Source: Salinibacterium sp. dk2585
GTDB lineage: Bacteria; Actinomycetota; Actinomycetes; Actinomycetales; Microbacteriaceae
Direction: 5' to 3'
DNA: 64,000 bases
NCBI RefSeq assembly: GCF_008001035.1
Contig: NZ_CP042856.1
Span: 2,604,001 to 2,668,000 of the forward strand
This document shows positions 17,916-26,957 of the stretch, piece after piece. The notes under the pieces are model-generated. The model was not told the DNA's origin, ran no database searches, and worked only from the letters and a program-made list of their open reading frames with translations. The number at the start of each line of letters is the position of its first letter. The first letter of the stretch is position 1. Both the position numbers and the translations under genes were made by a program.

Positions 17916-19490
17916 TCACTCCCACTCGATCGTTCCCGGCGGCTTCGACGTGACGTCGAGCACGACGCGGTTGACGTCCTTCACCTCGTTCGTGATGCGG
18001 TTCGAGATGCGGGCGAGCACGTCGTAGGGCAGCCGAGTCCAGTCGGCCGTCATGGCGTCTTCACTCGAGACCGGCCGCAGCACGATCGGGTGTCCGTAGG
18101 TGCGGCCGTCGCCCTGCACGCCGACCGAACGCACATCGGCCAGGAGCACGACGGGGCACTGCCAGATCTCCTCATCGAGGCCGGCCAGCGTCAGCTCTGC
18201 TCGGGCAATCGCATCCGCCTTGCGCAGGATCTCGAGACGCTCCTTGGTGACCTCACCGACGATGCGGATGCCGAGGCCCGGCCCGGGGAACGGCTGGCGG
18301 CCCACGATGACCTCGGGCAGGCCGAGCTCGCGACCGATCTGGCGCACCTCGTCCTTGAAGAGGGCCCGCAGCGGCTCGACGAGTTCAAACGTCATGTCCT
18401 CAGGGAGCCCACCGACGTTGTGGTGGCTCTTGATGTTCGCCGTGCCCGAGCCGCCGCCCGACTCGACGACATCGGGGTAGAGCGTGCCCTGCACGAGGAA
18501 GCGGATGGGGTCGCCCTCCTCCTCCATGGACTCGGCGACGAGCTGCGCCTGCGCCGCCTCGAAGGTGCGGATGAACTCGCGCCCGATGATCTTGCGCTTC
18601 TGCTCGGGGTCGCTCACGCCGGCGAGCGCCGTGAGGAACTGCTCCTCAGCGTCGATCGTGATGAGGCGCACGCCCGTGGCCTTGACGTAGTCCTCCTCGA
18701 CCTGGCGACGCTCGTCCTGGCGCAGCAGGCCGTGGTCGACGAAGACGCAGGTGAGCTGGTCGCCGACGGCCTCATGCACGAGCGCGGCCGCAACGGCGGA
18801 GTCGACGCCGCCCGAGAGGCCGCAGATGACCTTGCCGGTGCCGATCTGCTGGCGGATGCGTGCCACCTGCTCCTGGATGACGTTGCCCGCGTTCCAGTCA
18901 TTGGGAATGCCGGCGGCGCGGTGCAGGAAGTTCTCGAGCACGCCCTGGCCGTGGGCCGAGTGCTTGACCTCCGGATGCCACTGCACGCCGTACAGCTTGC
19001 GCTCGTCGTCCGCGAACGCGGCGACAGGGGTCGCGACGGTCGAGGCGAGCACGCGGAAGCCCTCGGGCGCCTTCGCGACACTGTCGCCATGCGACATCCA
19101 TGCCGTCTGCGTCTCGGGCTGGCCTTCGAGCAGCACGCCACTGTCGACGACGTTGATCTCGGTCGAACCGTATTCGCGCTGGCCCGTGTGCGCGACCTCG
19201 CCGCCCAGTTGCTTCGCCATGACCTGGAAGCCGTAGCAGATTCCGAAGACGGGCACGCCGAGCTCGAGGATGCCCTCGTCGAGCTGCGGGGCGCCGGGCT
19301 CGTAGACGCTCGACGGGCCGCCCGACAACACGATGCCGACGGGGGCCTTCGCGGCGATCTCCTCGGCGCTGATCGTGTGCGGCACGATTTCTGAGTAGAC
19401 ACCGGCCTCGCGCACGCGCCGCGCGATCAACTGCGCGTACTGCGCCCCGAAGTCGACGACGAGGACTGGCTTCTGCTCGGTCTCGCTCAC
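17916..19490 (-). CDS. guaA: GMP synthase (glutamine-hydrolysing)
   Basis: Converts XMP to GMP using glutamine ammonia and ATP. The start is GTG 19490, with CCAAGGAGG upstream, giving 524 residues; a longer frame exists but reads into the preceding gene. The class I amidotransferase domain has its nucleophile at C85 in [10 protein letters not shown] and the histidine in [10 protein letters not shown]. The ATP pyrophosphatase P-loop is [10 protein letters not shown], and the C-terminal dimerisation domain ends [18 protein letters not shown]. The GTG overlaps the DUF3817 stop by 4 nt. Confidence 0.97.
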   Translation of the reverse strand: MSETEQKPVLVVDFGAQYAQLIARRVREAGVYSEIVPHTISAEEIAAKAPVGIVLSGGPSSVYEPGAPQLDEGILELGVPVFGICYGFQVMAKQLGGEVAHTGQREYGSTEINVVDSGVLLEGQPETQTAWMSHGDSVAKAPEGFRVLASTVATPVAAFADDERKLYGVQWHPEVKHSAHGQGVLENFLHRAAGIPNDWNAGNVIQEQVARIRQQIGTGKVICGLSGGVDSAVAAALVHEAVGDQLTCVFVDHGLLRQDERRQVEEDYVKATGVRLITIDAEEQFLTALAGVSDPEQKRKIIGREFIRTFEAAQAQLVAESMEEEGDPIRFLVQGTLYPDVVESGGGSGTANIKSHHNVGGLPEDMTFELVEPLRALFKDEVRQIGRELGLPEVIVGRQPFPGPGLGIRIVGEVTKERLEILRKADAIARAELTLAGLDEEIWQCPVVLLADVRSVGVQGDGRTYGHPIVLRPVSSEDAMTADWTRLPYDVLARISNRITNEVKDVNRVVLDVTSKPPGTIEWE

Positions 19491-19912
19491 GCGGGAACCT
19501 CCTTGGGCTCGATCTGGGCGAGGCGAGCCTCGACGAAGCTGGGAACGGTGCGCTCGAAGTAGAACGACAGGAACGGGATGACGCCGCCGAGGGCGATCAG
19601 CAGGAAGCGACTGAAGGAGAAGCGCAGCAGGCGCCACAGCACGAAGTCGCAGGCGAGGTAGAGCACATAGAACCAGCCGTGCATGATCAGGATGATCGTC
19701 GACACGTTCACGCCGGTGATGTCGGCCTGCGGGGTCAGGGCCAGGAACCCGTCCTGCCCGCCGAGCTCGATGTCCCCACCCAGGCCATAGCGAGTGACCA
19801 TCATCACGACGAGCGCGATGAGGAAGAACCCAGTGACATACGACGACACCTTGTAGACGGTGAGGGTCTTGCGGATGCGGGGGACGTCAGAGGGGCGCGG
19901 GCCGAGGGGCAT
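19487..19912 (-). CDS. DUF3817 membrane protein
   Basis: A 141-residue protein with three to four hydrophobic helices: [36 protein letters not shown] and [20 protein letters not shown]. The last two fit the DUF3817 family, and the FxxER ending of the helix is typical. Many actinobacteria place such a gene directly before guaA, as here with a 4-nt overlap (GTGA), so it is co-translated with guaA. The function is unknown. Confidence 0.83.
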   Translation of the reverse strand: MPLGPRPSDVPRIRKTLTVYKVSSYVTGFFLIALVVMMVTRYGLGGDIELGGQDGFLALTPQADITGVNVSTIILIMHGWFYVLYLACDFVLWRLLRFSFSRFLLIALGGVIPFLSFYFERTVPSFVEARLAQIEPKEVPA

Positions 19913-19980
19913 AGCCCCAGTTTACCGGGCGAGAACTGGGCTTCAGCCCCGCGGCTCGGGCCGCGGCCACGCGGGCGGCG

Positions 19981-20763
19981 TCAGGCTGACGCGGCTGCGG
20001 CGGCTTCCTGCCGCTCGTGCTCCTCGAGCTCCCACGCATCCTTCACGAGACGCCACCAGAGGAAGATCGCGAAGCCAGCGAAGACCGCCCACTCGATCGC
20101 ATAGAAGATGTTGAGCCAGTTGATCTCGTGTTCAAGCGGCGGCGGAGGCGCATCGATCTGCGTCAGGCCCGCCGGCGGACCATCCGCGATCACGTAGCCG
20201 CCATAGATGCCTGCCTCGTCGACGGTCGACCAGAGGTTCGCAAACGCTGCTGGCGCCATGGCGCTCAGTTCGCCCGCCTCGAAGTTCGAGTTCTGCGGCG
20301 CCTCGCCCATGACGTAGCGTCCCTCCAGGGCGACCACGTCGCCAGCGGATGCTTCGGCAGCGAGTTCGGCTGCGGCATCCGTCACCTCGGCCTCGTCGGC
20401 GGACCACCCGAGTGCCACGGCAAGCCCCGCCCCGTCGACCGTGGTGAGGTGCCCCACAAGCCAGTAGCCGGGATCGTCGTCGTGGTAGCGCCCGCTCAGG
20501 ATGAGCGTGTCATCCGGCACCCAGGTGCCCTCGACCGAGACGAGCTGGCCATCGTGTGCGGCGGCGACGGGGCCCTGCGGCTCGGCGAGCTCCACGAGGG
20601 GCACGGTCGTCTCGGTCTCGCGCGTGACGATCTCGCCCGAGGCGAAGCTGCGTTCGAGCTGCCACTGGCCAAGGCCGGCGAATGCGGCGGCGACGCCGAG
20701 TGCCAGGAACAGTGCGGCGATCCACCGCGGCCGACGCGCCACCGACCACATGCTGCTGCTCAC
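19981..20763 (-). CDS. SURF1-family protein
   Basis: A 260-residue membrane protein with an N-terminal helix (WIAALFLALGVAAAFAGLGQWQLERS, about 14-39) and a C-terminal helix near 218-240, enclosing an extracytoplasmic domain. GQWQLER, PDDTLILSGRYHDDDPGYWLVG and the placement of the two helices match SURF1/Shy1, an assembly factor for haem-copper oxidases. In actinobacteria it assists cytochrome aa3 maturation. The ending is Glu/Ala-rich. The gene is 68 nt upstream of DUF3817-guaA on the same strand. Confidence 0.88.
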   Translation of the reverse strand: MSSSMWSVARRPRWIAALFLALGVAAAFAGLGQWQLERSFASGEIVTRETETTVPLVELAEPQGPVAAAHDGQLVSVEGTWVPDDTLILSGRYHDDDPGYWLVGHLTTVDGAGLAVALGWSADEAEVTDAAAELAAEASAGDVVALEGRYVMGEAPQNSNFEAGELSAMAPAAFANLWSTVDEAGIYGGYVIADGPPAGLTQIDAPPPPLEHEINWLNIFYAIEWAVFAGFAIFLWWRLVKDAWELEEHERQEAAAAASA

Positions 20764-20830
20764 CGCACCAGCCTAACGGCGTGAGGCTGGGCGCGTTCCG
20801 CCGGGCCGGTCTCGGGCGGTCGACGTGCTC

Positions 20831-20893
20831 CGCTCACGTTTCGTCGGGATGCTCATGTGCTGGCATGAGCGCGCAACCGACAGGTGAGCGCGG
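20831..20893. repeat. Palindromic repeat, left copy flanking a decayed gene
   Basis: CGCTCACGTTTCGTCGGGAT faces ACCGACAGGTGAGCGCGG, and the loop holds a further perfect stem GCTCATG/CATGAGC. It resembles the element at 21744-21811 in the same orientation: both read CGCTCAC-TTTCG-CGGGATG, then CATGAGCGCG and a second arm ending GTGAGCGCGG. The word CGACGTGCTCCGC accompanies both, before this copy and after the other. Confidence 0.65.
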
Positions 20894-20991
20894 CCAGCCG
20901 AAGCCTCCTCCACACGCCCGATCCGGAACGCGGATGCCACGCCGGGACGAGAACCCGCACGGTTGCACCTCTCGACGGGGAGGGTGACACC

Positions 20992-21731
20992 ATGCCCATA
21001 CCGCTGTTTTCCGCCCGTGAAGCGGCTCGACTCGGCACCGACCGCGTCCTGCGTGCCGCTAGGGCCAAAGCGAGCGGCGGGCGTCCCCGTGTGGGGCGCA
21101 GCGGCACGCCGCGCCCTTCGACCCGCACGCCGTCGAGGTCGATGGTGTGCGCGTGACATCGCTCGAGCGCACCGTCGTTGATGTGGCATCGGCACCACAC
21201 TTCGCCCGCGCCGTAGTGATGGCGGATGCCGCATTCCAGACGCCCGTCCGCCACCCGCTGCGGCGCAAGCACTATCCCGACGGACTGCAGCTTCCCGCCG
21301 TGCGCGCCGTACTCGAATCGCTGCTGCCCTTCCCGGGCTCGGCGCGCGCTGGCAGAGTGCTGGAGTTCAGCAACGGATGTGCCGGGTCGCCGCTGGAGTC
21401 GCAGTTTCGCGTGCAGTGCCTCGCGCTGGGTGCACCTATTCCTGAGCTGCAGGTTGCCTTCCGCGACGAAGACGGCTTTATCGGGTTCGCCGACGCGTAC
21501 TGGCGCGAGCACGATGCGGCCGTCGAGATCGATGGGCGAGCCAAGTACGGTGCGGACCGCCAGTTTCAGCAAGACCTTGCACCGGAGGAGATCCTCTGGC
21601 GCGAGAAGCTGCGAGGAGACCGACTCAGCAGGGTGGTGCGTCGCTTTGATCGCCTCACGAGGGAGGACATCCTGGACCGCCGCCGTCTCGCGGGGAGGCT
21701 GCACCGACTCGGGGTGATGCGCCGCGCGTAG
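20992..21731 (+). pseudogene. Decayed DUF559/AbiEi-like protein gene (frameshifted, internally shortened)
   Basis: The N-terminus MPIPLFSAREAARLGTDRVL is the start usual for a common Microbacteriaceae family of about 280-300 residues with a DUF559 endonuclease-like C-terminus. Here it reads straight into RPRVGRSGT, so the middle of the N-terminal domain seems deleted. It stops at TGA 21154-21156. From about 21118 the next frame continues PFDPHAVEVDG, VTSLERTVVDVA, SPLESQFRVQ, FRDEDGFIGFADAYW and EILWREKLR to TAG 21731. One missing base near 21118 would rejoin the frames. The surviving 3' frame alone could give a 194-residue protein starting near 21147, so residual activity cannot be excluded. 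Related palindromes flank the gene on both sides. Confidence 0.65.
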
Positions 21732-21743
21732 GCCGCCGCTGCC

Positions 21744-21811
21744 GCCGCGCTCACTTTTCGGCGGGATGCGCGAGACCGTGCATGAGCGCGGCACCGAAAA
21801 GTGAGCGCGGC
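21744..21811. repeat. Palindromic repeat, right copy (perfect 18-bp arms)
   Basis: GCCGCGCTCACTTTTCGG at 21744-21761 is exactly complementary to CCGAAAAGTGAGCGCGGC at 21794-21811, with a 32-nt centre containing GGGATG and CATGAGCGCGG. It lies 12 nt after the pseudogene stop and just before the glpD stop on the opposite strand, so it may end both transcripts; the related copy at 20831 argues it is also a repeated element. Confidence 0.75.
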
Positions 21812-21845
21812 GCTGCGAGGGCGGCCGACGTGCTCCGCCCGCAGG

Positions 21846-23555
21846 TCACAGCGAGATGTCGGGGGCCTCCAGCCGCACGCGGTCAGCGGATGCGTCATCC
21901 GGTTGCTGCTGGCTGGCGCGTTCCGCCTCGACCCGGCGCAGGTAGTGCTGCACCTCGCGCTCGACGCGTTCCTCGCTCCAGCCGTGCACGCGGGCCATGA
22001 GCCGCGCGGCGACGGGGGCGGCCGAGACGCCGCGGTCCCACGCCTCGATCGAGATGCGGGTGCGGCGGGCGAGCACGTCATCCAAGTGGAGGGCACCCTC
22101 GTGCGAGGCCGCATAGACGACCTCCGCCTCGAGGTAGTCGTCGGCACCGGGCAGCGGGGTGTTGAGCGACGGATCTTCGCGCATGAGGTCGAGTAGCTCA
22201 TCCGTCAGCGTCCCGTATCGGTTAAGCAGGTGCTCGATGCGCACCTTGTGCACGCCGAATGCGCGCGCGATCTTGGCGCGCTTGTTCCATGCCGCCTGGT
22301 AGCCCTCGGCACCGAGCAGGGCGATGTCTTCCGTCGAGCTACGCGGCACGCGTCCGTCGAGGGCTGCGGATGCGGCATCCACCGCGTCCTTCGCCATGAC
22401 CCGGTAGGTGGTCCACTTACCGCCCGCGACAACCACGAGGCCGGGGACGGTGTGGGTCACGATGTGTTCGCGCGAGAGCTTGGAGGTCTCGTCAGACTCC
22501 CCCGCGAGGAGCGGCCGGAGCCCCGCGAAGACACCCTCGACGTCGTCGCGGGTGAGCGGCACCGCGAGCACCCTGTTGACGTGCTCGAGCAGGTAATCGA
22601 TGTCTGCCGCCGTCGCAGCGGGGTGTGCCTTGTCGAGGTCCCACTTGGTGTCGGTCGTGCCGATCAGCCAGTGCCGTCCCCACGGGATGACGAAAAGTAC
22701 GCTCTTCTCCGTGCGCAGCAGCAGGCCGACCTTCGACTGGAAGCGGTCGCGCGGCACGACGAGGTGGATGCCCTTCGACGCCCGGACCTTGAACGTGCCA
22801 CGCTCGCCGACCATGCGCTGCGTGTCATCCGTCCACACGCCAGTCGCGTTAATGACCTGTCGCGCCTTGATCTCGAACACCTCGTCGGTCAGGAGGTCTC
22901 GGGCCGTGACGCCGACGACGCGCTGGCCCACCTTGAGGAATCCCTCGACCCGCACCCGACTCGCGACTTTCGCCCCGTAGGACGAGGCCGTGCGGGCGAG
23001 GCTCGACACATAGCGGGCGTCGTCGACCTGGGCGTCGTAGTAGGTGATGCCGCCAGCGAAGGCATCCTTTTTGAGGCTCGGGATGCCGCGCTGGATCTGA
23101 CGCCTCGTGTGGTGCCGGTGGTGGGGCACACCGGGAGGTCGGTTGCCCGTGCGGGCGAAGAGGTCGTAGAGCACCATGCCGGCGCCGATGTAGACACGCT
23201 CGACGATGTTGCGCACGGGATAGAGGAAGCGCACGGGCTTGACCAGGTGCGGGGCGATGCGCTGCAACAGCAGGCCGCGCTCGATGAGCGCCTCCCTGAC
23301 CAGCCTGAAGTCCAGCTGCTCCAAGTAGCGGATGCCACCGTGCACGAGCTTCGACGACCGGCTCGACGTGCCTGAACCCCAGTCGCGCGCCTCGACCATG
23401 CCGACGCTCAGGCCGCGGGTCACGGCATCGAGCGCACAGCCCGTGCCGACGATTCCTCCCCCGATGACGAGCACGTCGAGTTCCCGGGTGCGAAGGCCCT
23501 CGATCGCTGCCTCGCGCTCCTCGGGTCCCAGCCTGGACGAGTGACTGACCGTCAT
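21846..23555 (-). CDS. glpD: Aerobic glycerol-3-phosphate dehydrogenase
   Basis: A membrane-associated flavoenzyme oxidising glycerol 3-phosphate to DHAP and passing electrons to quinone. The 569 residues match GlpD. The FAD-binding motif VLVIGGGIVGTGCALDAVTR lies near residues 28-47, followed by SRSSKLVHGGIRYLEQ. The domain boundary KWTTYRVMAKDAVD and the C-terminal DAO_C domain are present. No glycerol facilitator or kinase gene is adjacent. It probably uses G3P from lipid turnover, for instance from the GDPD at 15.3 kb. Confidence 0.95.
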   Translation of the reverse strand: MTVSHSSRLGPEEREAAIEGLRTRELDVLVIGGGIVGTGCALDAVTRGLSVGMVEARDWGSGTSSRSSKLVHGGIRYLEQLDFRLVREALIERGLLLQRIAPHLVKPVRFLYPVRNIVERVYIGAGMVLYDLFARTGNRPPGVPHHRHHTRRQIQRGIPSLKKDAFAGGITYYDAQVDDARYVSSLARTASSYGAKVASRVRVEGFLKVGQRVVGVTARDLLTDEVFEIKARQVINATGVWTDDTQRMVGERGTFKVRASKGIHLVVPRDRFQSKVGLLLRTEKSVLFVIPWGRHWLIGTTDTKWDLDKAHPAATAADIDYLLEHVNRVLAVPLTRDDVEGVFAGLRPLLAGESDETSKLSREHIVTHTVPGLVVVAGGKWTTYRVMAKDAVDAASAALDGRVPRSSTEDIALLGAEGYQAAWNKRAKIARAFGVHKVRIEHLLNRYGTLTDELLDLMREDPSLNTPLPGADDYLEAEVVYAASHEGALHLDDVLARRTRISIEAWDRGVSAAPVAARLMARVHGWSEERVEREVQHYLRRVEAERASQQQPDDASADRVRLEAPDISL

Positions 23556-23615
23556 GGGGCTCCCCTCTCTCCGTGGCCGATGCTAGTCCGGGAGGGTCGA
23601 CGGCGGCTGGGTGGC

Positions 23616-24737
23616 TTAGTGGGGAACGTAGGGCGCGACGACCACGTCGACGCGCTGGAACTCCTTCAAGTCGGAGTAGCCCGTCGTCGCCATCGACCGC
23701 TTGAGGGCACCGACGAGGTTCGACTTGCCGTCCGCGGTGTCGGACGGGCCGAAGAGCACCTGCTCCAGGGGGCCGACCTGGCCAACCTCGACGCGGTGGC
23801 CGCGCGGCAGCTCGGGGTGGTGGGACTCAGCACCCCAGTGGTACCCGCCACCCGGGACATCCGTCGCCCGGGCCAGCGTCGTGCCAAGCATGACGGCGTC
23901 GGCGCCCATCGCGATCGCCTTGGCGATGTCGCCGCTCGTGCCGAGCCCGCCGTCGGCGATGACGTGCACGTAGCGGCCGCCGGACTCGTCCATGTAGTCG
24001 CGACGGGCGCCCGCGACATCCGCCACGGCGGTCGCCATGGGGGCGTGGATGCCGAGGCTGGCGCGCGTGGTCGAGGCTGCGCCGCCGCCGAAGCCGACGA
24101 GCACGCCGGCCGCGCCCGTGCGCATGAGGTGCAGCGCGGGCGTGTAGCCGGCCGCGCCGCCGACGATGACGGGCACGTCGAGCTCGTAGATGAACTTCTT
24201 GAGGTTGAGCGGCTCCTGGTTCTGGGAGACGTGCTCGGCACTCACGGTCGTGCCGCGGATGACGAACAGGTCGACTCCCGCCTCGACGACGGTCTTGTAG
24301 AGCTGCTGCGTGCGCTGGGGGGAGAGCGAGCCGGCGACCGTGACACCGGATGCCCGGATCTCGGCGATGCGCGCCGTGACGAGCTCGGGCTTGATGGGCT
24401 CAGCATAAATCTGCTGCATGCGGCGCGTCGCCTCGGCCTCCGGAAGCGTGCGGATCTCCTCGAGCAGCGGCTCGGGGTTCTCGTAGCGCGTCCAGACACC
24501 CTCGAGGTCGAGTACGCCGAGTCCGCCGAGCTGGCCGATGCGGATGGCGGTCTCGGGCGAGACGACCGAGTCCATGGGGGCGGCGAGGATGGGCACGTCG
24601 AAGGTGAAGGCGTCGATGGTCCAGTTGACCGAGACATCCTTGGGGTCGCGGGTGCGCCGGTTCGGCACGATCGCGATGTCATCGAACGCGTACACCCGGC
24701 GTGACCGCTTTGCGCGGCCGATCTCTATCTCCTGCAC
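23616..24737 (-). CDS. GuaB3-family IMP dehydrogenase-related protein
   Basis: A 373-residue (beta/alpha)8 barrel of the actinobacterial GuaB3 family, shorter than true IMP dehydrogenase because the CBS insert is absent. It opens MQEIEIGRAKRSRRVYAFDDIAIVP, as GuaB3 proteins do. VIVGGAAGYTPALHLMRTGAAGVLVG and VIADGGLGTSGDIAKAIAMGADAVMLG are the phosphate-binding segments. The loop that carries the catalytic cysteine in GuaB reads FGGGAASTTRASLG, without cysteine. Therefore IMP dehydrogenation by the standard mechanism is not expected; a GMP reductase-like or regulatory role is possible. Confidence 0.9.
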   Translation of the reverse strand: MQEIEIGRAKRSRRVYAFDDIAIVPNRRTRDPKDVSVNWTIDAFTFDVPILAAPMDSVVSPETAIRIGQLGGLGVLDLEGVWTRYENPEPLLEEIRTLPEAEATRRMQQIYAEPIKPELVTARIAEIRASGVTVAGSLSPQRTQQLYKTVVEAGVDLFVIRGTTVSAEHVSQNQEPLNLKKFIYELDVPVIVGGAAGYTPALHLMRTGAAGVLVGFGGGAASTTRASLGIHAPMATAVADVAGARRDYMDESGGRYVHVIADGGLGTSGDIAKAIAMGADAVMLGTTLARATDVPGGGYHWGAESHHPELPRGHRVEVGQVGPLEQVLFGPSDTADGKSNLVGALKRSMATTGYSDLKEFQRVDVVVAPYVPH

Positions 24738-24777
24738 CGGCCCAGCCTAGCGCGAGCCCCTGTCACGCGGCCCGGAA

Positions 24778-25107
24778 CTACCAGCCGGGGTAGCCTGCGC
24801 AGGCAGTCGAGAGCAGGTTGACGCCCGACTCCTGGTCGGCGAACGCCCTCCACGCGGCCTCGGCGTCGCCCGCCCTGGCCGCGTCCTCTAGCGCGTCGAT
24901 GTTCGAAGGCGCTCCCCCGGCCCACTGGCGGTAGCTCGGGTTGTCGATCCCGTCTGCGCCGTCGTTGGCAACGGCACGGAGGCGCTGCACGACGGGGAGC
25001 ACGGCGTTGAGCCTGCTCGCATTGCCCTGCACCTCGATCATGAGCGGCGTCAGCTCGAGGATGATGTCGCGGAGCCGGTCACAGCGTTCGGCGAGTACGT
25101 CGTTCAT
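24778..25107 (-). CDS. Hypothetical small helical protein
   Basis: 109 residues starting at ATG 25107 after AAAGGA. The sequence is predicted all-alpha: two long amphipathic helices (LAERCDRLRDIILELTPLM and ASRLNAVLPVVQRLRAVAND), then a loop with YRQWAGGAPSN and a last helix, ending STACAGYPGW. The single cysteine near the C-terminus and the GYPGW end look conserved in style, but I do not recognise the family. It is divergent from the membrane protein gene at 25228. A frame extending further upstream has no start signal and is rejected. Confidence 0.5.
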   Translation of the reverse strand: MNDVLAERCDRLRDIILELTPLMIEVQGNASRLNAVLPVVQRLRAVANDGADGIDNPSYRQWAGGAPSNIDALEDAARAGDAEAAWRAFADQESGVNLLSTACAGYPGW

Positions 25108-25227
25108 GGGGTCCTTTCGTCGCGTGCGTCGCGAGTCTATCGAGCGGCCCCAGTCTTGGGGCCACAGGGCCAGTAGAATCCAGACGACCACGGGCATCCG
25201 TCGGTCGTTTCTAGCGGAAGGGTGCCC

Positions 25228-26667
25228 GTGAGCCTGTACGAGAGCGTGTTCGCTGCGAACCCCGACTTCGAGCGGCGGCGCTCCTGGCCCCGCACGGTAC
25301 TCGCACTCGCGCTCGCTGCCATCGCCGCGGGCGCGCTCGTGTGGCTCCTCCTGAACTTCGCCGACGTCCAGCGCGGTGCCACCGAACAGGCCGAGCGCTC
25401 GGTCGTGCTGCGCAACGAGGTCTTCACCCGCATCGCGCCCGTGGGGGGCATCGTCATCGCCGCCGTCGCGACACCGTGGCTGTTGTGGTGGGCCGCGACC
25501 GGATGCCACGTGTGGGTGCGACGGGAGACCGGAGCGCGGCTGCGTCGTCGCGCCGGCGTGGGCTTCGCTGGTGGGGTGCCAACCATGAAGTCGCTGCACG
25601 CCCGCTTCGCGACGGGAGACCCGGGTGTGTACACGCCGGTTCCCGAGACCCGAGCGGACGGCATCGTCGAGGTGTGGGACGTGCCCGAGGACTCGATCGC
25701 CTACGTCGGCATGTCGGTCGGCCGCTCACGCAAGAGCGTCGTTCCCTCTGAACTGATCGTCTTCACCGGCCGGCCATACGAGGCGCTCCGGGCGGCGCTC
25801 AAGAACCAGCTGCACCGTCCCCTGCCCGAGGACCAGAACCCCATGCGCGGCGTCACCGACGCTGCGCCGGTGGTCACCTCGGCGGTCGAAGCGACCTCGC
25901 AGGAGGCCGTGCTCGCGGCCGAGGCATCCGACACCAAGTTGCAGAAGTGGGCCGCCTACCTGCAGGGCGGCGGGGTGCAGGAGGAGCAGGTTGACACGGC
26001 CGGGATCGCCCGCGCGCGACGCTGGAACTCGATCATCCTCGCCGTGAGCGCTGCGCTGCTGCTGGGTGGCGCCATCGGCCTGGTGGTGTTGTTCACCTCA
26101 TCGGGCGTGCGGGTGAGCCTGCCGATCGTGCTGGCGATCTTCCTGCTGCTGCTCGGACTCATCTTCGTGCCACGGATGCTCCGCCTTCGCCGAAACCTGC
26201 AGCACCCGGATGCCACGATGAGCGTCTCCGCGCAAGGCATCACGCTCCCCGGGGTGGGCCTCATCGCGTGGGACGAGCTCGTGGGACTCGTCTATCTTGA
26301 CGACACGGCTCGCACGAACACTGCACTCCGCGTGCCGATCACCGGCTGGGGCGCGCGCCTGGCCTTCCGCGCGGGCGAAGGATCGATCGGCCTGACGATC
26401 GGTGTGCGCGACGGGGCCGCGCTGCGGGAACGCAGCGGCGCGCGCATCCGCCTCTGGAACGCCACGCCCGACGGCACCCGCGCTGGCGACCTCACGGTGC
26501 CCCTCGACGTGCGGCTCAGCCCCGACGCCCGCGAACGCTTCGTTGCCGCAGCCCGCGGGGGCGCAATCGCTGCGGGGGTGCCGTTCCATGTCGCGAACGG
26601 CACGATCGACTACGCCAAGAGGGTCGGGCGGATGCTCGACCCCAAGTGGCCCGCCGAGCTGCGGTAG
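25228..26667 (+). CDS. Hypothetical multi-pass membrane protein
   Basis: 479 residues from GTG 25228, which has GGAAGG at a 6-nt spacing; the upstream GTG 25222 abuts that site and is less likely. Two helices lie near residues 20-42 (VLALALAAIAAGALVWLLLNF) and 70-92, and two more near 270-315 (SIILAVSAALLLGGAIGLVVLF, LPIVLAIFLLLLGLIFVP). Between them is a soluble region with a Ser/Arg motif GMSVGRSRKSVVPSEL. The C-terminal 150 residues look like a beta-rich PH-like domain (MSVSAQGITLPGVGLIAWDELVGLVYLDD). No family is assigned with certainty; YcxB/PH-like membrane proteins have similar layouts. The 290 nt after it hold repeats only. Confidence 0.6.
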   Translation: MSLYESVFAANPDFERRRSWPRTVLALALAAIAAGALVWLLLNFADVQRGATEQAERSVVLRNEVFTRIAPVGGIVIAAVATPWLLWWAATGCHVWVRRETGARLRRRAGVGFAGGVPTMKSLHARFATGDPGVYTPVPETRADGIVEVWDVPEDSIAYVGMSVGRSRKSVVPSELIVFTGRPYEALRAALKNQLHRPLPEDQNPMRGVTDAAPVVTSAVEATSQEAVLAAEASDTKLQKWAAYLQGGGVQEEQVDTAGIARARRWNSIILAVSAALLLGGAIGLVVLFTSSGVRVSLPIVLAIFLLLLGLIFVPRMLRLRRNLQHPDATMSVSAQGITLPGVGLIAWDELVGLVYLDDTARTNTALRVPITGWGARLAFRAGEGSIGLTIGVRDGAALRERSGARIRLWNATPDGTRAGDLTVPLDVRLSPDARERFVAAARGGAIAAGVPFHVANGTIDYAKRVGRMLDPKWPAELR

Positions 26668-26720
26668 GGGCATCCCGGGCGCTTCTCTGCTGCGGGGGTC
26701 GCCGCTGACGGGCTCGGCCT

Positions 26721-26807
26721 GCGGTTAACGGCAAACAATTGCCGTGCCGCCGCGGCGGGTCGCCGCCGCCCTGCGGCGGGTCGCCGCAAAACGTTGCTGT
26801 TCACCGC
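26721..26807. repeat. Composite palindrome in the 26668-26957 gap
   Basis: The outer arms GCGGTTAACGGCAA (from 26721) and TTGCTGTTCACCGC (to 26807) are near-complementary. Inside lie two direct copies of GCGGCGGGTCGCCG at 26752-26765 and 26773-26786, themselves self-complementary in part. The rest of the 290-nt gap contains no credible gene, only this element and the terminator before 26958. Confidence 0.55.
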
Positions 26808-26929
26808 GCCGCGTCTTCAACTTCGGGGTCGTGCGTCACGCGTGCCTGAACTAGAGATCTCGACCGCCCGGAATGGGGTCGGCGAGACGGGGAAGAGTGC
26901 GAGCACGCGCACCTGGAGCCCGCACCGTC

Positions 26930-26955
26930 AGGTCCCGCCACGCCTGGCGGGACCT
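26930..26955 (-). terminator. Terminator of the toxin/immunity operon
   Basis: AGGTCCCGCCA at 26930-26940 and TGGCGGGACCT at 26945-26955 form a perfect 11-bp stem with a 4-nt loop, two nucleotides beyond the immunity gene stop. There is no long T tract after it on the minus strand. Confidence 0.75.
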
Positions 26956-26957
26956 GC

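Noticed and set aside
19491-19637. Extended N-terminus of guaA
   Set aside because: It overlaps the DUF3817 gene in another frame; GTG 19490 has a strong ribosome binding site and the canonical GuaA N-terminus.
20764-21843. AbiE toxin-antitoxin module
   Set aside because: The gene is broken, has no AbiEii partner, and the family is more often orphan in Microbacteriaceae; it is recorded as a pseudogene.
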